Positions 38,969 through 47,877 of a stretch of DNA of 52,941 bases are shown one piece after another. How positions within the stretch are numbered: the first letter of the stretch is position 1; every line of letters starts with the position of its first letter. The stretch is from an uncultured Eubacteriales bacterium (lineage in GTDB: Bacteria > Bacillota > Clostridia > Oscillospirales > Oscillospiraceae), in contig URDG01000019.1 of NCBI GenBank assembly GCA_900546515.1, forward strand, positions 1 through 52,941, written 5' to 3'. Both the position numbers and the translations under genes were made by a program. A model generated the notes under the pieces. The model made no database searches. It had not been told where the DNA came from and was given only the letters and a program-made list of their open reading frames with translations.

Positions 38969-41389
38969 ATGGATAATAAATTGAAGTACGATTTTCTGAT
39001 AAGTCATATGACGCTGGACGAGAAGGCTTCGCTGATGTCCGGTGCGGATTTCTGGCATACAAAGGCAGTGAAGCGCCTCGGCATACCGCCGGTGATGATG
39101 ACCGACGGCCCGCACGGTCTGCGCAAGCAGGGCGGAAAGGGCGACCATCTTGGCCTCGGCAGGTCCGTGCCCGCAACGTGCTACCCAACGGCGGCGGGGC
39201 TTGCCAACACATGGGACGAGGAACTGCTCGAACAGATGGGCGAGTATTTCGGCCGCGAGGCCGTGTCGGAAAAGGTGAGCATGGTGCTCGGCCCGGGCGT
39301 GAATATAAAACGCAGCCCGCTATGCGGAAGAAATTTTGAGTATTACTCCGAGGATCCTTTTCTCGCAGGGAAGATGGCGGCGGCGCTGATCCGCGGCATA
39401 CAGTCGCAGGGGGTATATGCCTGCGTCAAGCACTATGCCGCAAATTCGCAGGAGCTGCGGCGCATGACCGTTGACTCCGTGCTTGACGAGCGCACTCTGC
39501 GCGAAATATACCTGCCGGCATTTGAGATAGCTGTCAGGGAGGGCGGCGTCAAGGCGCTTATGACGAGCTATAACCGCGTCAACGGCGTCTATGCCAGCGA
39601 GAACGAGCATCTTCTGCGCGATATATTGTACAATGAATGGGGCTTCGACGGCGTTGTCGTGAGCGACTGGGGCGCAAATAATGACAGGACCGCGGCGCTG
39701 AAAGCTGGCTTGACGCTGGAAATGCCGTCGTGCGGAGGAATAACGGATGAGCAGATAGCCGAAGCCGTCAGAGAGGGCCGGCTTGACGAAAAGCTCCTTG
39801 ACGAGCAGGTCGACAGACTGCTTGCCATGGTGTTCACCACGGGAGAAGCGCTTGGCAGGGATGTTAAGTACGACAGGGCGCAGCACCACCTTTTCGCACA
39901 GCGTGCGGCAGAGGAGACGGCGGTACTGCTGAAGAACGACGGCGGTATCCTGCCCGTGGACGACTGGAACAGAACGGTCGCACTCATAGGGCCGTTTGCG
40001 GAAAAGCCGCGCTATCAGGGGGCGGGAAGCTCAAAGATCGTGCCGACGCTGATGGACACCGCTTTGCAGGCGCTGCCGCAGTGCGGCATGAATATAAAGG
40101 GCTATGCTCCCGGATTTGAAAGAAACGGCCGGGATGATGAAAAGCTGCTGCGCGCGGCTGTGGAGCTTGCCGGGAGTGCCGATGTTGCGCTTTTGTATCT
40201 CGGTCTCAGCGAGACGGACGAGGCCGAGGGCGTTGACCGTGAGAGCATGCGCCTGCCGGAAAACCAGATAAAACTGTTAAAGGCTATATATGAGGTAAAT
40301 AAAAATATCATTGTCGTGCTCTCCTGCGGGTGCAGCGTTGAAATGCAGTGGCAGCGGTATGCAAGAGCGATAATACACGGCTATCTCGGCGGACAGGCCG
40401 GGGCAATGGCGATGGCGCGGCTGCTTACCGGCAAGGCCAATCCGTCCGGAAAACTCAGCGAGACTATACCGCTGAATCTCGGTGCAGTGCCGTCGTCGCC
40501 GTATTTCCCGGGGCGCGAGGCCACGGCGGAGTACAGAGAGGGCATATTCGTCGGCTACCGCTATTTTGACACGGCAAAGGTACCGGCAATGTATCCATTC
40601 GGCTTTGGCCTGAGCTATACGCAGTTTGAATACAGCGATATGAGCGTTGACGGAGATACCGTGCGCTTCAGGGTGAAAAACACCGGCGCCGTCCCCGGCG
40701 CGGAGGTCGCGCAGCTCTATGTTTCGGCGCATACGGGCGGTATGTTCCGGCCGGTAAAGGAGCTGAAGGGCTTTGCGAGAGCGTATCTTGAACCGGGAGA
40801 GGAGCGGGAGCTGAGCATCAGTTTGAATGACCGCAGCTTTGCCGTATGGAGCGTGACGGAAAACCGCTGGGTGGTCGAGCCGGGCGAGTATGAGCTGCTT
40901 GTCGGCGCATCTTCCGCGGATATACGCCTGCGCGCGGCCGTGACAAGATCCGGCGAAGACGTTGAAAACCCGTATCAGGGAGAGGCCTTTGCACCGTACT
41001 ATACTGCGGACGTCATGCATGTGCCGGATGAGAGCTTTGAAGCTCTGCTGGGGCGCAGACCGCCGCGCAGGGAATGGAAAAAGCAGGCGAGGCTTGGCAT
41101 AAACGACAATATCAGTCAGGGCGAATACCTGAAAAAAGGGCTTGGCCGTCCGCTGTACAAGTCGCTGAAGCTTGCGCGCGATGCGTGCAGCGCCGCGGGT
41201 ATGCTCGACGGTGCGGTGAACATGAGCTTTATCATGAATATGCCGTTCCGCGCAATAGGCAGGATGTCGAGAGCTTTTGACGATGAGCAGATGTCTGCTT
41301 TTATGAAGCTTGTGAACGGTGAAAACGGCGCGGCGGAAAACCTGGTCGAGGCGACAAGAGCCAAATACAGAAAAAAGAAGCAGCCATAG
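38969..41389 (+). CDS. Glycoside hydrolase family 3 beta-glycosidase
   Basis: An 806-residue GH3 enzyme with the two-domain catalytic core and a fibronectin-III-like C-terminal domain (VRFRVKNTGAVPGAEVAQLYV). The nucleophile is Asp233 in VVVSDWGANND. Substrate-side motifs are MTDGPHGLRKQ, NIKRSPLCGRNFEYYSEDP and VKHYAANSQE. No signal peptide is present, so it acts in the cytoplasm on imported oligosaccharides; beta-glucosidase is the likeliest activity but xylosidase cannot be excluded. After the core there are about 120 extra residues containing a predicted helical tail. Two adjacent ATGs (38966, 38969) are possible; GGAG spacing favours 38969. Confidence 0.92.
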   Translation: MDNKLKYDFLISHMTLDEKASLMSGADFWHTKAVKRLGIPPVMMTDGPHGLRKQGGKGDHLGLGRSVPATCYPTAAGLANTWDEELLEQMGEYFGREAVSEKVSMVLGPGVNIKRSPLCGRNFEYYSEDPFLAGKMAAALIRGIQSQGVYACVKHYAANSQELRRMTVDSVLDERTLREIYLPAFEIAVREGGVKALMTSYNRVNGVYASENEHLLRDILYNEWGFDGVVVSDWGANNDRTAALKAGLTLEMPSCGGITDEQIAEAVREGRLDEKLLDEQVDRLLAMVFTTGEALGRDVKYDRAQHHLFAQRAAEETAVLLKNDGGILPVDDWNRTVALIGPFAEKPRYQGAGSSKIVPTLMDTALQALPQCGMNIKGYAPGFERNGRDDEKLLRAAVELAGSADVALLYLGLSETDEAEGVDRESMRLPENQIKLLKAIYEVNKNIIVVLSCGCSVEMQWQRYARAIIHGYLGGQAGAMAMARLLTGKANPSGKLSETIPLNLGAVPSSPYFPGREATAEYREGIFVGYRYFDTAKVPAMYPFGFGLSYTQFEYSDMSVDGDTVRFRVKNTGAVPGAEVAQLYVSAHTGGMFRPVKELKGFARAYLEPGEERELSISLNDRSFAVWSVTENRWVVEPGEYELLVGASSADIRLRAAVTRSGEDVENPYQGEAFAPYYTADVMHVPDESFEALLGRRPPRREWKKQARLGINDNISQGEYLKKGLGRPLYKSLKLARDACSAAGMLDGAVNMSFIMNMPFRAIGRMSRAFDDEQMSAFMKLVNGENGAAENLVEATRAKYRKKKQP

Positions 41390-41487
41390 GTTGACATAAC
41401 GCATAAAAACGGGAGGCTTTTCTAAGCTGACCGGTAAAAAAGTGATGTGCGTATCAAAAAAATAGTGCATGCTTTTAAAATATGTTG

Positions 41488-41493
41488 TATAAT
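41488..41493 (+). promoter_or_regulatory. -10 box before the secreted Ig-like protein gene
   Basis: A perfect TATAAT with no good -35 partner (GTGCAT at 17 bases), 69 bases upstream of the start codon. A small CGCGGT-ACCGCG hairpin lies between. The promoter may need an activator or another sigma factor. Confidence 0.4.
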
Positions 41494-41561
41494 AAACTGA
41501 ATACTCTGAAAAGAAACAGCGCGGTGTCGTATACCGCGTGCAGCATACGGAGGAGAAAGAT

Positions 41562-42893
41562 ATGAAAAAAATCACAGCCATTGTTTTCGCGCTGGTACTG
41601 GTGTTCTGCCTGCTGCCGGGCTCTGCTTTTGCGGTCGGCGTCCTGCCCCAGCCGGACTCCTATGATTACGGCTACGGCTCGCTGCCTCAGCCGGATTCTT
41701 TCGGCGGATCGGACTATTCCGACGGCGGATGGTCTCAGGCCGGCAATAACGTGAAAGATGATTATACCCTGTCCTACGGCATAACGGCTCCGTTCATCTC
41801 TTCGGAGCCTTCCGATATGAACGGCTCCATAGGCAATGTGCCTGCGGCGCTTCAGGTCAGTGCGTATTCGCCCGACGGCGGTGAGCTGCATTATCAGTGG
41901 TACGCGGCAAACACCGGCAGCACCGGTACAATGACGGCCATCCCCGGCGCGTACTCCGATACATATACTCCTCCCCAGACTGCGGGCACGGCCTACTACT
42001 GCGTCGGCGTTTACACGGTCATCGGCAATATGCGCAGCGCTGAGACGCAGTCCAGACTTGTTGCCGTCACCTACAGCGGCATTGAGATACTCAGCGCCCC
42101 GTCCAGAACGAGCTACACAAAGGGCGAGAGCGTCAGCCTGAAGGGACTTGTCGTGCGCGTGTACGATGCGAACGGAAGCTACTGGGATTCCTACGACGGC
42201 AGCGGCCTGTCGCTTTATCCCTCCAGGCTCGACAGCACCGGAAGAGTTGCCGTTGAGCTGAGCTACGGAATGTCCGGCGCGACCTTCTATGTGAATGTCA
42301 GCGCAGCGGCCTCATCGGGCAGCGGCAAGACCGGCACGGACGGAACCTCCGCAGACGGCACGGACAGCGGAGAGCACGTGCATGATTACGGCGAGTGGGA
42401 GATCACAAAGGAAGCCACCTGCCTTTCCACCGGCATAAGATCCCGCACCTGCTCAGAGTGCGGCGACGTGCAGACTGAGGTCATACCCAAGGGTGACCAC
42501 AGCTGGGATGACGGCGTTATCACCAAGCAGCCCACCGCCACCACAAACGGGGCAAGGCTCTACACCTGCACCGTATGCAAGGCCAACAAGAGCGAGATAA
42601 TCCCTGCCGGCACCGATACGAGCGCGGCAAGTACGCTCGACAGCCTCCAGATAGATCAGGGCGGCGCATCCGCGTCCAACAATAATGTTGCGGCTCCCGT
42701 CACTCCGACCACACCCTCCGGCACTGTCGGCGGCAATGATGTCGGCGCGAACGTGAACAACAGCTCCGATAACGGCACTGTCAACAAGAGCACCGACAGC
42801 ACGGGCTGGTGGCTCATCCCCGTGTCCGCACTGCTGCTCGTTGGCTGCGGCAGCGGCGCATACTACCTGATGAAGAGAAAGAGCGGAGAATAA
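41562..42893 (+). CDS. Secreted, membrane-anchored Ig-like/Cys-pair repeat protein
   Basis: A 443-residue surface protein. A signal peptide ends at GSAFA, then comes a Tyr/Ser/Gly-rich segment with repeated LPQPDS. Next is an Ig-like region (HYQWYAANTGS...GTAYYCVGVYTV) and a second beta domain (SYTKGESVSLKGLVVRVYD) resembling bacterial Ig-like type 3 or 4 folds. It is followed by two related segments with paired cysteines (CLSTGIRSRTCSECG and GARLYTCTVCKANKSE). A low-complexity Ser/Thr/Asn linker leads to a C-terminal membrane helix (WWLIPVSALLLVGCGSGAYYL) and KRKSGE. There is no LPXTG, so the anchor is the helix. GGAGGAG precedes the ATG at 41562. It may be an adhesin or sensor for the adjacent envelope cluster. 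Confidence 0.75.
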   Translation: MKKITAIVFALVLVFCLLPGSAFAVGVLPQPDSYDYGYGSLPQPDSFGGSDYSDGGWSQAGNNVKDDYTLSYGITAPFISSEPSDMNGSIGNVPAALQVSAYSPDGGELHYQWYAANTGSTGTMTAIPGAYSDTYTPPQTAGTAYYCVGVYTVIGNMRSAETQSRLVAVTYSGIEILSAPSRTSYTKGESVSLKGLVVRVYDANGSYWDSYDGSGLSLYPSRLDSTGRVAVELSYGMSGATFYVNVSAAASSGSGKTGTDGTSADGTDSGEHVHDYGEWEITKEATCLSTGIRSRTCSECGDVQTEVIPKGDHSWDDGVITKQPTATTNGARLYTCTVCKANKSEIIPAGTDTSAASTLDSLQIDQGGASASNNNVAAPVTPTTPSGTVGGNDVGANVNNSSDNGTVNKSTDSTGWWLIPVSALLLVGCGSGAYYLMKRKSGE

Positions 42894-42946
42894 GCGCCGG
42901 AAGCTTTTCAGCAGCGAAGTAATAGATAAAAAGAAAGAAGTAATGG

Positions 42947-42993
42947 AAAGCAAGCTGTAAACCGCATATGCATGGTGAGTAGCTTGCTTTTAT
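42947..42993 (+). terminator. Terminator of the Ig-like protein gene
   Basis: AAAGCAAGCT (42947-42956) pairs with AGCTTGCTTT (42981-42990), followed by TAT. Confidence 0.6.
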
Positions 42994-43033
42994 ATAACCG
43001 ATGAAAATTTAAGCGGATCGAAAGGAGAAAAAT

Positions 43034-44356
43034 ATGGGTTTGATCAAAGCCGCGTCCGGCGCTGCCGGCGGAGTACTGGCTGACCAGTGGAAGGAATATT
43101 TTTATTGTGAGGCGCTTGGAGACAATGTTCTTGCCGTAAAGGGCAGAAAAAAGGTCTCGGGCCGCTCGTCAAACAGAGCAGGCGAAGACAATATCATCAG
43201 CAGCGGTTCCGTTATCGCCGTGGCCGACGGCCAGTGCATGCTCATTGCAGAGCAGGGAAAGATAGTTGAAGTATGCGCGGAGCCCGGCGAATTTGTATAC
43301 GACAGCTCCACGGAGCCCAGCATCTTCTCCGGCAGTCTCGGCGAGAGCATCGGCAAGGTGTTCAAAAACATCGGAAAGCGCTTCACGTTCGGCGGTCAGG
43401 CGCCAAAGGACCAGCGCGTGTATTATTTCAATACCAAGGAGATAATCGGCAACAAGTACGGTACTCCGTCCCCCGTGCCGTTTCGCGTGGTAGACAGGAA
43501 TATCGGCCTCGACGTGGATATTTCCATACGCTGCTTCGGCGAGTACAGCTACCGTATGTCCAATCCGCTACTGTTTTACACCAATCTCTGCGGCAACATG
43601 ACGGGCGAGTATACCCGTGACAGAATTGACGGCCAGCTCAAGACGGAACTGCTCACGGCTCTGCAGCCCGCCTTTGCAAAAATATCCGACATGGGCGTCA
43701 GATACTCGGCGCTGCCCGGCCATACGATGGAGCTTGCGCAGGCGCTCAACGACGTTCTGTCGCCCAAATGGCGCGATCTGCGCGGTCTTGAGATCGTCTC
43801 CGTCGGTGTTTCCAGTGTGAAAGCCAGCGAAGAGGACGAGAAAATGATAAAGGAGCTCCAGCGCAACGCGGCCTTCCGCGACCCCGGCATGGCGGCGGCG
43901 CATCTTGTCGGCGCGCAGGCGGCGGCGATGCAGAGCGCTGCGGCAAATCAGAACGCAGGCCCTGCAATGGCGTTCATGGGCATGAATATGGCCAATCAGG
44001 CCGGCGGTGTCAACGCACAGGATCTTTACAATATGAGCGCCCGCCGGCAGGCGCAGAGCGCGCCCCAGGCGGAGCCCGCGGCAAACGGATGGACGTGCCC
44101 GAGCTGCGGTGCAGCGGCCACAGGCAAGTTCTGCCCTGAGTGCGGGACGAAGAAGCCGGAGACGAATACATGGACCTGCTCCTGCGGCGCGGTGAACAAA
44201 GGCAAATTCTGTTCCGAATGTGGTGCGAAGAAGCCCAGCGGCATACCGCAGTACAGATGCGATAAGTGCGGTTGGGAGCCGGAGGATCCGGCTCATCCGC
44301 CAAAGTTCTGTCCCGAGTGCGGAGACCCCTTTGATAACGGGGACGTGATCGGATAA
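43034..44356 (+). CDS. SPFH-domain protein with C-terminal zinc ribbons (YdjI-like)
   Basis: A 440-residue cytoplasmic protein. Residues about 30-280 form an SPFH/virion-core-like domain (VIAVADGQCMLIAEQGKI, PFRVVDRNIGLDVDISIRCFG, LQPAFAKISDMGVRYSALP). A Met/Ala/Gln-rich linker follows, then three zinc ribbons with Cys-x2-Cys pairs: CPSCGAAATGKFCPECG, CSCGAVNKGKFCSECG, and CDKCGW...FCPECG. This is the architecture of Bacillus YdjI, encoded with PspA, YdjG and YdjH in a SigW-controlled membrane-stress operon. Zinc-ribbon and TPM partners follow downstream. GGAG precedes the start by 7 bases. No PspA gene is adjacent. Role in membrane stress is inferred from the set of domains. Confidence 0.82.
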   Translation: MGLIKAASGAAGGVLADQWKEYFYCEALGDNVLAVKGRKKVSGRSSNRAGEDNIISSGSVIAVADGQCMLIAEQGKIVEVCAEPGEFVYDSSTEPSIFSGSLGESIGKVFKNIGKRFTFGGQAPKDQRVYYFNTKEIIGNKYGTPSPVPFRVVDRNIGLDVDISIRCFGEYSYRMSNPLLFYTNLCGNMTGEYTRDRIDGQLKTELLTALQPAFAKISDMGVRYSALPGHTMELAQALNDVLSPKWRDLRGLEIVSVGVSSVKASEEDEKMIKELQRNAAFRDPGMAAAHLVGAQAAAMQSAAANQNAGPAMAFMGMNMANQAGGVNAQDLYNMSARRQAQSAPQAEPAANGWTCPSCGAAATGKFCPECGTKKPETNTWTCSCGAVNKGKFCSECGAKKPSGIPQYRCDKCGWEPEDPAHPPKFCPECGDPFDNGDVIG

Positions 44357-44365
44357 ACTATGTAA

Positions 44366-44394
44366 GCAGCGCCGCTGTCCCTCAGCGGCGCTGC
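44366..44394 (+). other. Hairpin between SPFH and lipoprotein genes
   Basis: A perfect 12-bp stem (44366-44377 with 44383-44394), loop TCCCT, no T-run. It could lower read-through or protect the upstream message within the cluster. Confidence 0.5.
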
Positions 44395-44422
44395 ATGGAA
44401 AAACACGAGAAGAAGGAAAAGA

Positions 44423-45400
44423 ATGAAAGCCATCACCCGAGTCACAGCCGTGCTTGCGGCATTGTTCATGCTGTGCGCGCTCACGGCCTGCGGACAGACC
44501 GGAGATGAAGCCCTCGGAGTATACAGCCTTGTTCAGCTTCGCTCCGGCGGAGAGGCGTTTGAACCGGAAAGCATATATGAGCAGACGGCAACACTGGAGC
44601 TGAAAAGCCGCGGCAGAGCCGTGCTGACGCTCGGGGGCGAGGCTTATGAGGGCAAGTGGTTCAATAAGGACGGGGTGTTCGATCTTGTGACGGACGGAGG
44701 CGTTTCCCATGGGACGCTTGCGGACGGAGTGTGCACTCTCAATATTCTCGACTCCGGCCTTGTGCATGTGTTCACGCTCGGCGGCGCGGAGATAGCCGTA
44801 AGCGAGCCTGATAACGACGGCGCAGCGGACGACGGGGAGACCGGACTGCAGAGCATGTGGAACGGCGGCTGGTACGGCTGGTGGGCGATAAGCAATGCAG
44901 ACGGCGACTGGGCAGTCCTTGACCGGCAGGGTTACGACTGCTTTGCGCGGATCAGCATAGATGCCGGCGGCACGGGAAGCCTTGTGCTTTGGGATGAGCA
45001 GATGAGCGCGGACAGCCCGATGGGCGATGTGAAAATATCCGTCGGCTCTGTAAGCGCGGATGAGCCTATGGGGATCGCAAGCTCGACCGGCGGGAGCTTC
45101 TGGCTCACGCAGATACAGCCGGACGAGTGGAAGCTTGATCCGGCGGCCTATGGCTTTGAAAATATGCTCGTCATTGACAACGGCCACTATGAATCCGAAG
45201 AAGGCAGCTTTGACTACCAGATCGTTCTCCGTCCGTGGGGAACCGTGTGGGACGATGTGGAGAGCACGGCGCCCGAACTTCTTCCGTATTTCTATAAGGA
45301 CTGGTATCTCCGCGCGATAGACGCAGGCGAGGATATGCCGGACAGCTTTGACGCTTCTCAGGCAGTGCCGGAGAGCGATGAAACAGAAAATGAGGGGTGA
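44423..45400 (+). CDS. Lipoprotein of unknown function in the membrane-stress cluster
   Basis: A 325-residue lipoprotein: the signal peptide ends in LTAC with lipid-bearing Cys23. The mature part is acidic, with a lipocalin-like run of beta segments (SLVQLRSGG, GRAVLTLGGEAYEGKW, GVSHGTLADGVCTLNIL) seen in many clostridial lipoproteins. Next is a Trp-rich middle (GGWYGWWAISNADGDW) and a second similar beta region. It was not recognised as a named family. AAGGA precedes the start, and its TGA overlaps the ribosome region of the zinc-ribbon gene. It sits between YdjI-like and YdjG-like genes, so it may be the outward-facing part of that system. Confidence 0.7.
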   Translation: MKAITRVTAVLAALFMLCALTACGQTGDEALGVYSLVQLRSGGEAFEPESIYEQTATLELKSRGRAVLTLGGEAYEGKWFNKDGVFDLVTDGGVSHGTLADGVCTLNILDSGLVHVFTLGGAEIAVSEPDNDGAADDGETGLQSMWNGGWYGWWAISNADGDWAVLDRQGYDCFARISIDAGGTGSLVLWDEQMSADSPMGDVKISVGSVSADEPMGIASSTGGSFWLTQIQPDEWKLDPAAYGFENMLVIDNGHYESEEGSFDYQIVLRPWGTVWDDVESTAPELLPYFYKDWYLRAIDAGEDMPDSFDASQAVPESDETENEG

Positions 45401-45405
45401 CAGAC

Positions 45406-46536
45406 ATGCCGACTCAGGTAACTAACTATCAGTGTCCGGCCTGTACGGGGCCGATGCACTTTGACAGCGCCGAGGGCAAGCTCAAATGCGACTACTGCGG
45501 CAGCACGTTTGAAGTGGCCGAAATAGAAGCGCTGTATGACGAAAAAAACAGCAAGTCCGCCGCGGCTGCGCAGCAGGCGGAAGAGAGCGCTGCGCAGCAG
45601 AGCTCTGAGGTCGACGGCTGGCAGCTTAACGATGCCGGAACGGAATGGGGCGAAGACGCCGGAAAAGTAAAGGTGTACAACTGCCCGTCCTGTGGCGCGG
45701 AGCTTATCTGCGAAAAGACCACCGCCGCAACGAGCTGCCCATATTGTGACAATCCGACAATAATCCCGTCGGCGCTCACGGGCGGCCTCAAGCCCGATCT
45801 TGTCGTACCGTTCAAGTATGACAAGGAGCAGGCCAAGGCGGCGCTGCGCGCACATTTGCGCGGCAAAAAGCTTCTGCCGAAGCTCTTCACCGAAGAGAAT
45901 CATCTTGACGAGGTAAAGGGCATATATGTCCCGTTCTGGCTCTTTGACGCGTATGCGGATGCGGACATTACATACGGCGGCACGCAGACCCGGGCATGGT
46001 CCGACAGTGAATACGACTATGTTGAAACGTCGTATTTTGATCTTGAGCGCAGCGGCAGCATTGCCTTTGACAATGTACCGGTGGACGGCTCGGAGAAGAT
46101 GGACAACGAGCTCATGGAGTCCATAGAACCGTTTGACATCTCGCAGGCCGTGGATTTCAAGACAGCCTATCTCGCCGGATATATGGCCGATAAATACGAC
46201 GTCAATGCAAAGGAATGCGTCGGACAGGCAAACGAGCGTATACAGCAGAGTGTCAGCGACAGTTTTATGTCAACCACAGCCGGGTTCGGCTCAGTCACGC
46301 CAAAGGCGAGCAGGATACGCATCTCAAACGGCAGGGCGAAGTATGCGCTGCTTCCGGTGTGGATACTCAACACGACGTGGAACGGCAAAAAATACGTTTT
46401 CGCCATGAACGGCCAGACGGGGAAGTTCGTCGGTAATCTGCCCATGGACAGGAAGCTCAAATTCAAGTGGCAGCTTCTCTATACCGGCATTTTCTCCCTG
46501 CTTCTGCTCGGCCTGAACTGGCTGCTGTTCATGTAA
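45406..46536 (+). CDS. Zinc-ribbon membrane protein (YdjG-like)
   Basis: A 376-residue protein with two N-terminal zinc ribbons (CPACTGPM...CDYCG and CPSCGAELIC...CPYC, about residues 9-35 and 95-122) joined by a Glu/Ala/Gln linker. A conserved domain follows (KGIYVPFWLFDAYADADITYGG, LLPVWILNTTWNGKKYVFAMNGQTG) and a C-terminal membrane helix (LLYTGIFSLLLLGLNWLLFM). This matches the TFIIB-type zinc ribbon proteins annotated YdjG. Despite old names it has no helicase motif. The ATG at 45406 was chosen over GTG 45397, with GAGGGG upstream. It is 12 bases from the TPM gene. Confidence 0.8.
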   Translation: MPTQVTNYQCPACTGPMHFDSAEGKLKCDYCGSTFEVAEIEALYDEKNSKSAAAAQQAEESAAQQSSEVDGWQLNDAGTEWGEDAGKVKVYNCPSCGAELICEKTTAATSCPYCDNPTIIPSALTGGLKPDLVVPFKYDKEQAKAALRAHLRGKKLLPKLFTEENHLDEVKGIYVPFWLFDAYADADITYGGTQTRAWSDSEYDYVETSYFDLERSGSIAFDNVPVDGSEKMDNELMESIEPFDISQAVDFKTAYLAGYMADKYDVNAKECVGQANERIQQSVSDSFMSTTAGFGSVTPKASRIRISNGRAKYALLPVWILNTTWNGKKYVFAMNGQTGKFVGNLPMDRKLKFKWQLLYTGIFSLLLLGLNWLLFM

Positions 46537-46548
46537 GGAGGGAGCGCC

Positions 46549-47778
46549 ATGAAGAAAAGACTGTTCTCTCTTATCCTCGCGCTCGTTCTCGTGCTTTCGG
46601 CCGGAGCGCCGGCATATGCCGGCGGCGCGGAGTTTATATTTGATTATAACGGCAATACCACCAATTCGGAGGAAATGAACCTGCTTGCGCAGGAGATATA
46701 CGACTCTTACGGCGTCGCAGTGTGTTACGCTTCGTGTACCCTGCTTGACGGGATGACGCTGCAGGAGCGCGCCCGGAAGCTGTACGATGATGATATGGGT
46801 TATACGGCCGGCGTTATGGTCTTTGACTGCGACGAGGCCGACAGGTACTATATCTATGCCAGCGACGGCGCGGCGGAGTATTTTGACAGCAGCGATCTTG
46901 ACACGCTGCTCAACGCTTATATCGAACCGGATTACTATAATGATGCGGTAGAGGCGTATCTCAATAAGGCGTCCGGGCTTCTTGCGGACAGAGAGCCGCT
47001 CAGTCCGGCGGCGGAGCAGCCGTCAGCCTCCGTGCGCACTATACCTGCCGAACGTCAGCTCCCGCGGGTTGTCGATCAGTCCGGAGTTATAGACGGCGGC
47101 AAGCTTGCAGAACTCAACTCGCTTGCGGATAGTGTCAGCGAGAAATACCGGTGCGATGTTGCGGTCGCCTTTGTCTCCGGGACGGACGGCATGAATATAA
47201 TGGATTATGCCGACGATTTCTTCGACTATAACGGCTACGGCTATGGGCTGGACGACGATGGTGCAATGCTTGTCGTAGATACGGTGAACCGGGAAACATG
47301 GCTGACCGTTCACAGCTACGGCGCCGAGGCGTTCACCGATGCCGGTCAGAGCTATGTGCATGACAGGTATCTGCCGTATCTCAGAGACAATGACTGGGGC
47401 GGCGCGGCTGAGGCGTTTATCACCGTGAGCGCGGAGCTGCTTGACGCTGCAAGGAACGGGAATGCATATGATGTGAACAATATGCCCCGGCAGTTCTCTC
47501 CGCTTCTGGCGGCGCTTTCGGTGCTGTTCGGCGCGCTGCTTGCGCTCATACCGGTCGGAATCATGAAGCGCCAGCTCAAAACCGTTGACAGCCGCGCCGG
47601 TGCCGCGGAATACACGATACCCGGCAGCTTCCGGCTTGACCACAGCGCGGACAGGTATCTTTACAGGAATGTCAGCAGGACTGCGCGTCCGCAGGATAAC
47701 GATTCATCCTCCGGCGGCACGTCCATGCATACGAGCTCTTCCGGCGAAAGCCACGGCGGCAGCGGCCGCTCGTTCTGA
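46549..47778 (+). CDS. Secreted tandem TPM-domain protein (YdjH/YgcG-like)
   Basis: A 409-residue exported protein. The signal peptide ends at PAYA. Two TPM-type domains follow: a divergent one (EFIFDYNGNTTNSEEMNLLAQEIYDSYGVAVCYAS) and a classical one (PRVVDQSGVIDGGKLAELNSLADSVSEKYRCDVAVAFV...GAMLVVDTVNRETWLTVHSYGAEAF in outline). A membrane helix (LLAALSVLFGALLALIPVGIM) and a cytoplasmic tail ending SGESHGGSGRSF, the Ser/Gly/His tail typical of the family, complete it. GGAGG precedes the start. Together with SPFH and zinc-ribbon genes it completes a YdjG/H/I-like set. The order is SPFH, lipoprotein, ribbon, TPM. Confidence 0.85.
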   Translation: MKKRLFSLILALVLVLSAGAPAYAGGAEFIFDYNGNTTNSEEMNLLAQEIYDSYGVAVCYASCTLLDGMTLQERARKLYDDDMGYTAGVMVFDCDEADRYYIYASDGAAEYFDSSDLDTLLNAYIEPDYYNDAVEAYLNKASGLLADREPLSPAAEQPSASVRTIPAERQLPRVVDQSGVIDGGKLAELNSLADSVSEKYRCDVAVAFVSGTDGMNIMDYADDFFDYNGYGYGLDDDGAMLVVDTVNRETWLTVHSYGAEAFTDAGQSYVHDRYLPYLRDNDWGGAAEAFITVSAELLDAARNGNAYDVNNMPRQFSPLLAALSVLFGALLALIPVGIMKRQLKTVDSRAGAAEYTIPGSFRLDHSADRYLYRNVSRTARPQDNDSSSGGTSMHTSSSGESHGGSGRSF

Positions 47779-47838
47779 ATAAAACGAAAAAACCACCCGA
47801 AGGCAGCTCGTAATAAGACAGGTTTATAGCGTTTAGTA

Positions 47839-47877
47839 AGAACAGCGTGGCGTGAAGTCACGCTGTTCTGCTTTTTA
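47839..47877 (+). terminator. Terminator of the membrane-stress cluster
   Basis: AGAACAGCGTG (47839-47849) pairs perfectly with CACGCTGTTCT (47859-47869), then GCTTTTT. The right arm overlaps the last codons of the recombinase remnant on the other strand. Confidence 0.8.

Noticed and set aside
40277..41581. Minus-strand frame of 434 codons across the GH3 gene
   Set aside because: Antisense shadow of a clear GH3 gene, with no ribosome site or domain.
43568..45187. Long minus-strand frame of 539 codons across the SPFH and lipoprotein genes
   Set aside because: Antisense shadow; Ala/Arg/His-rich without motifs and spanning two real plus-strand genes with ribosome sites.
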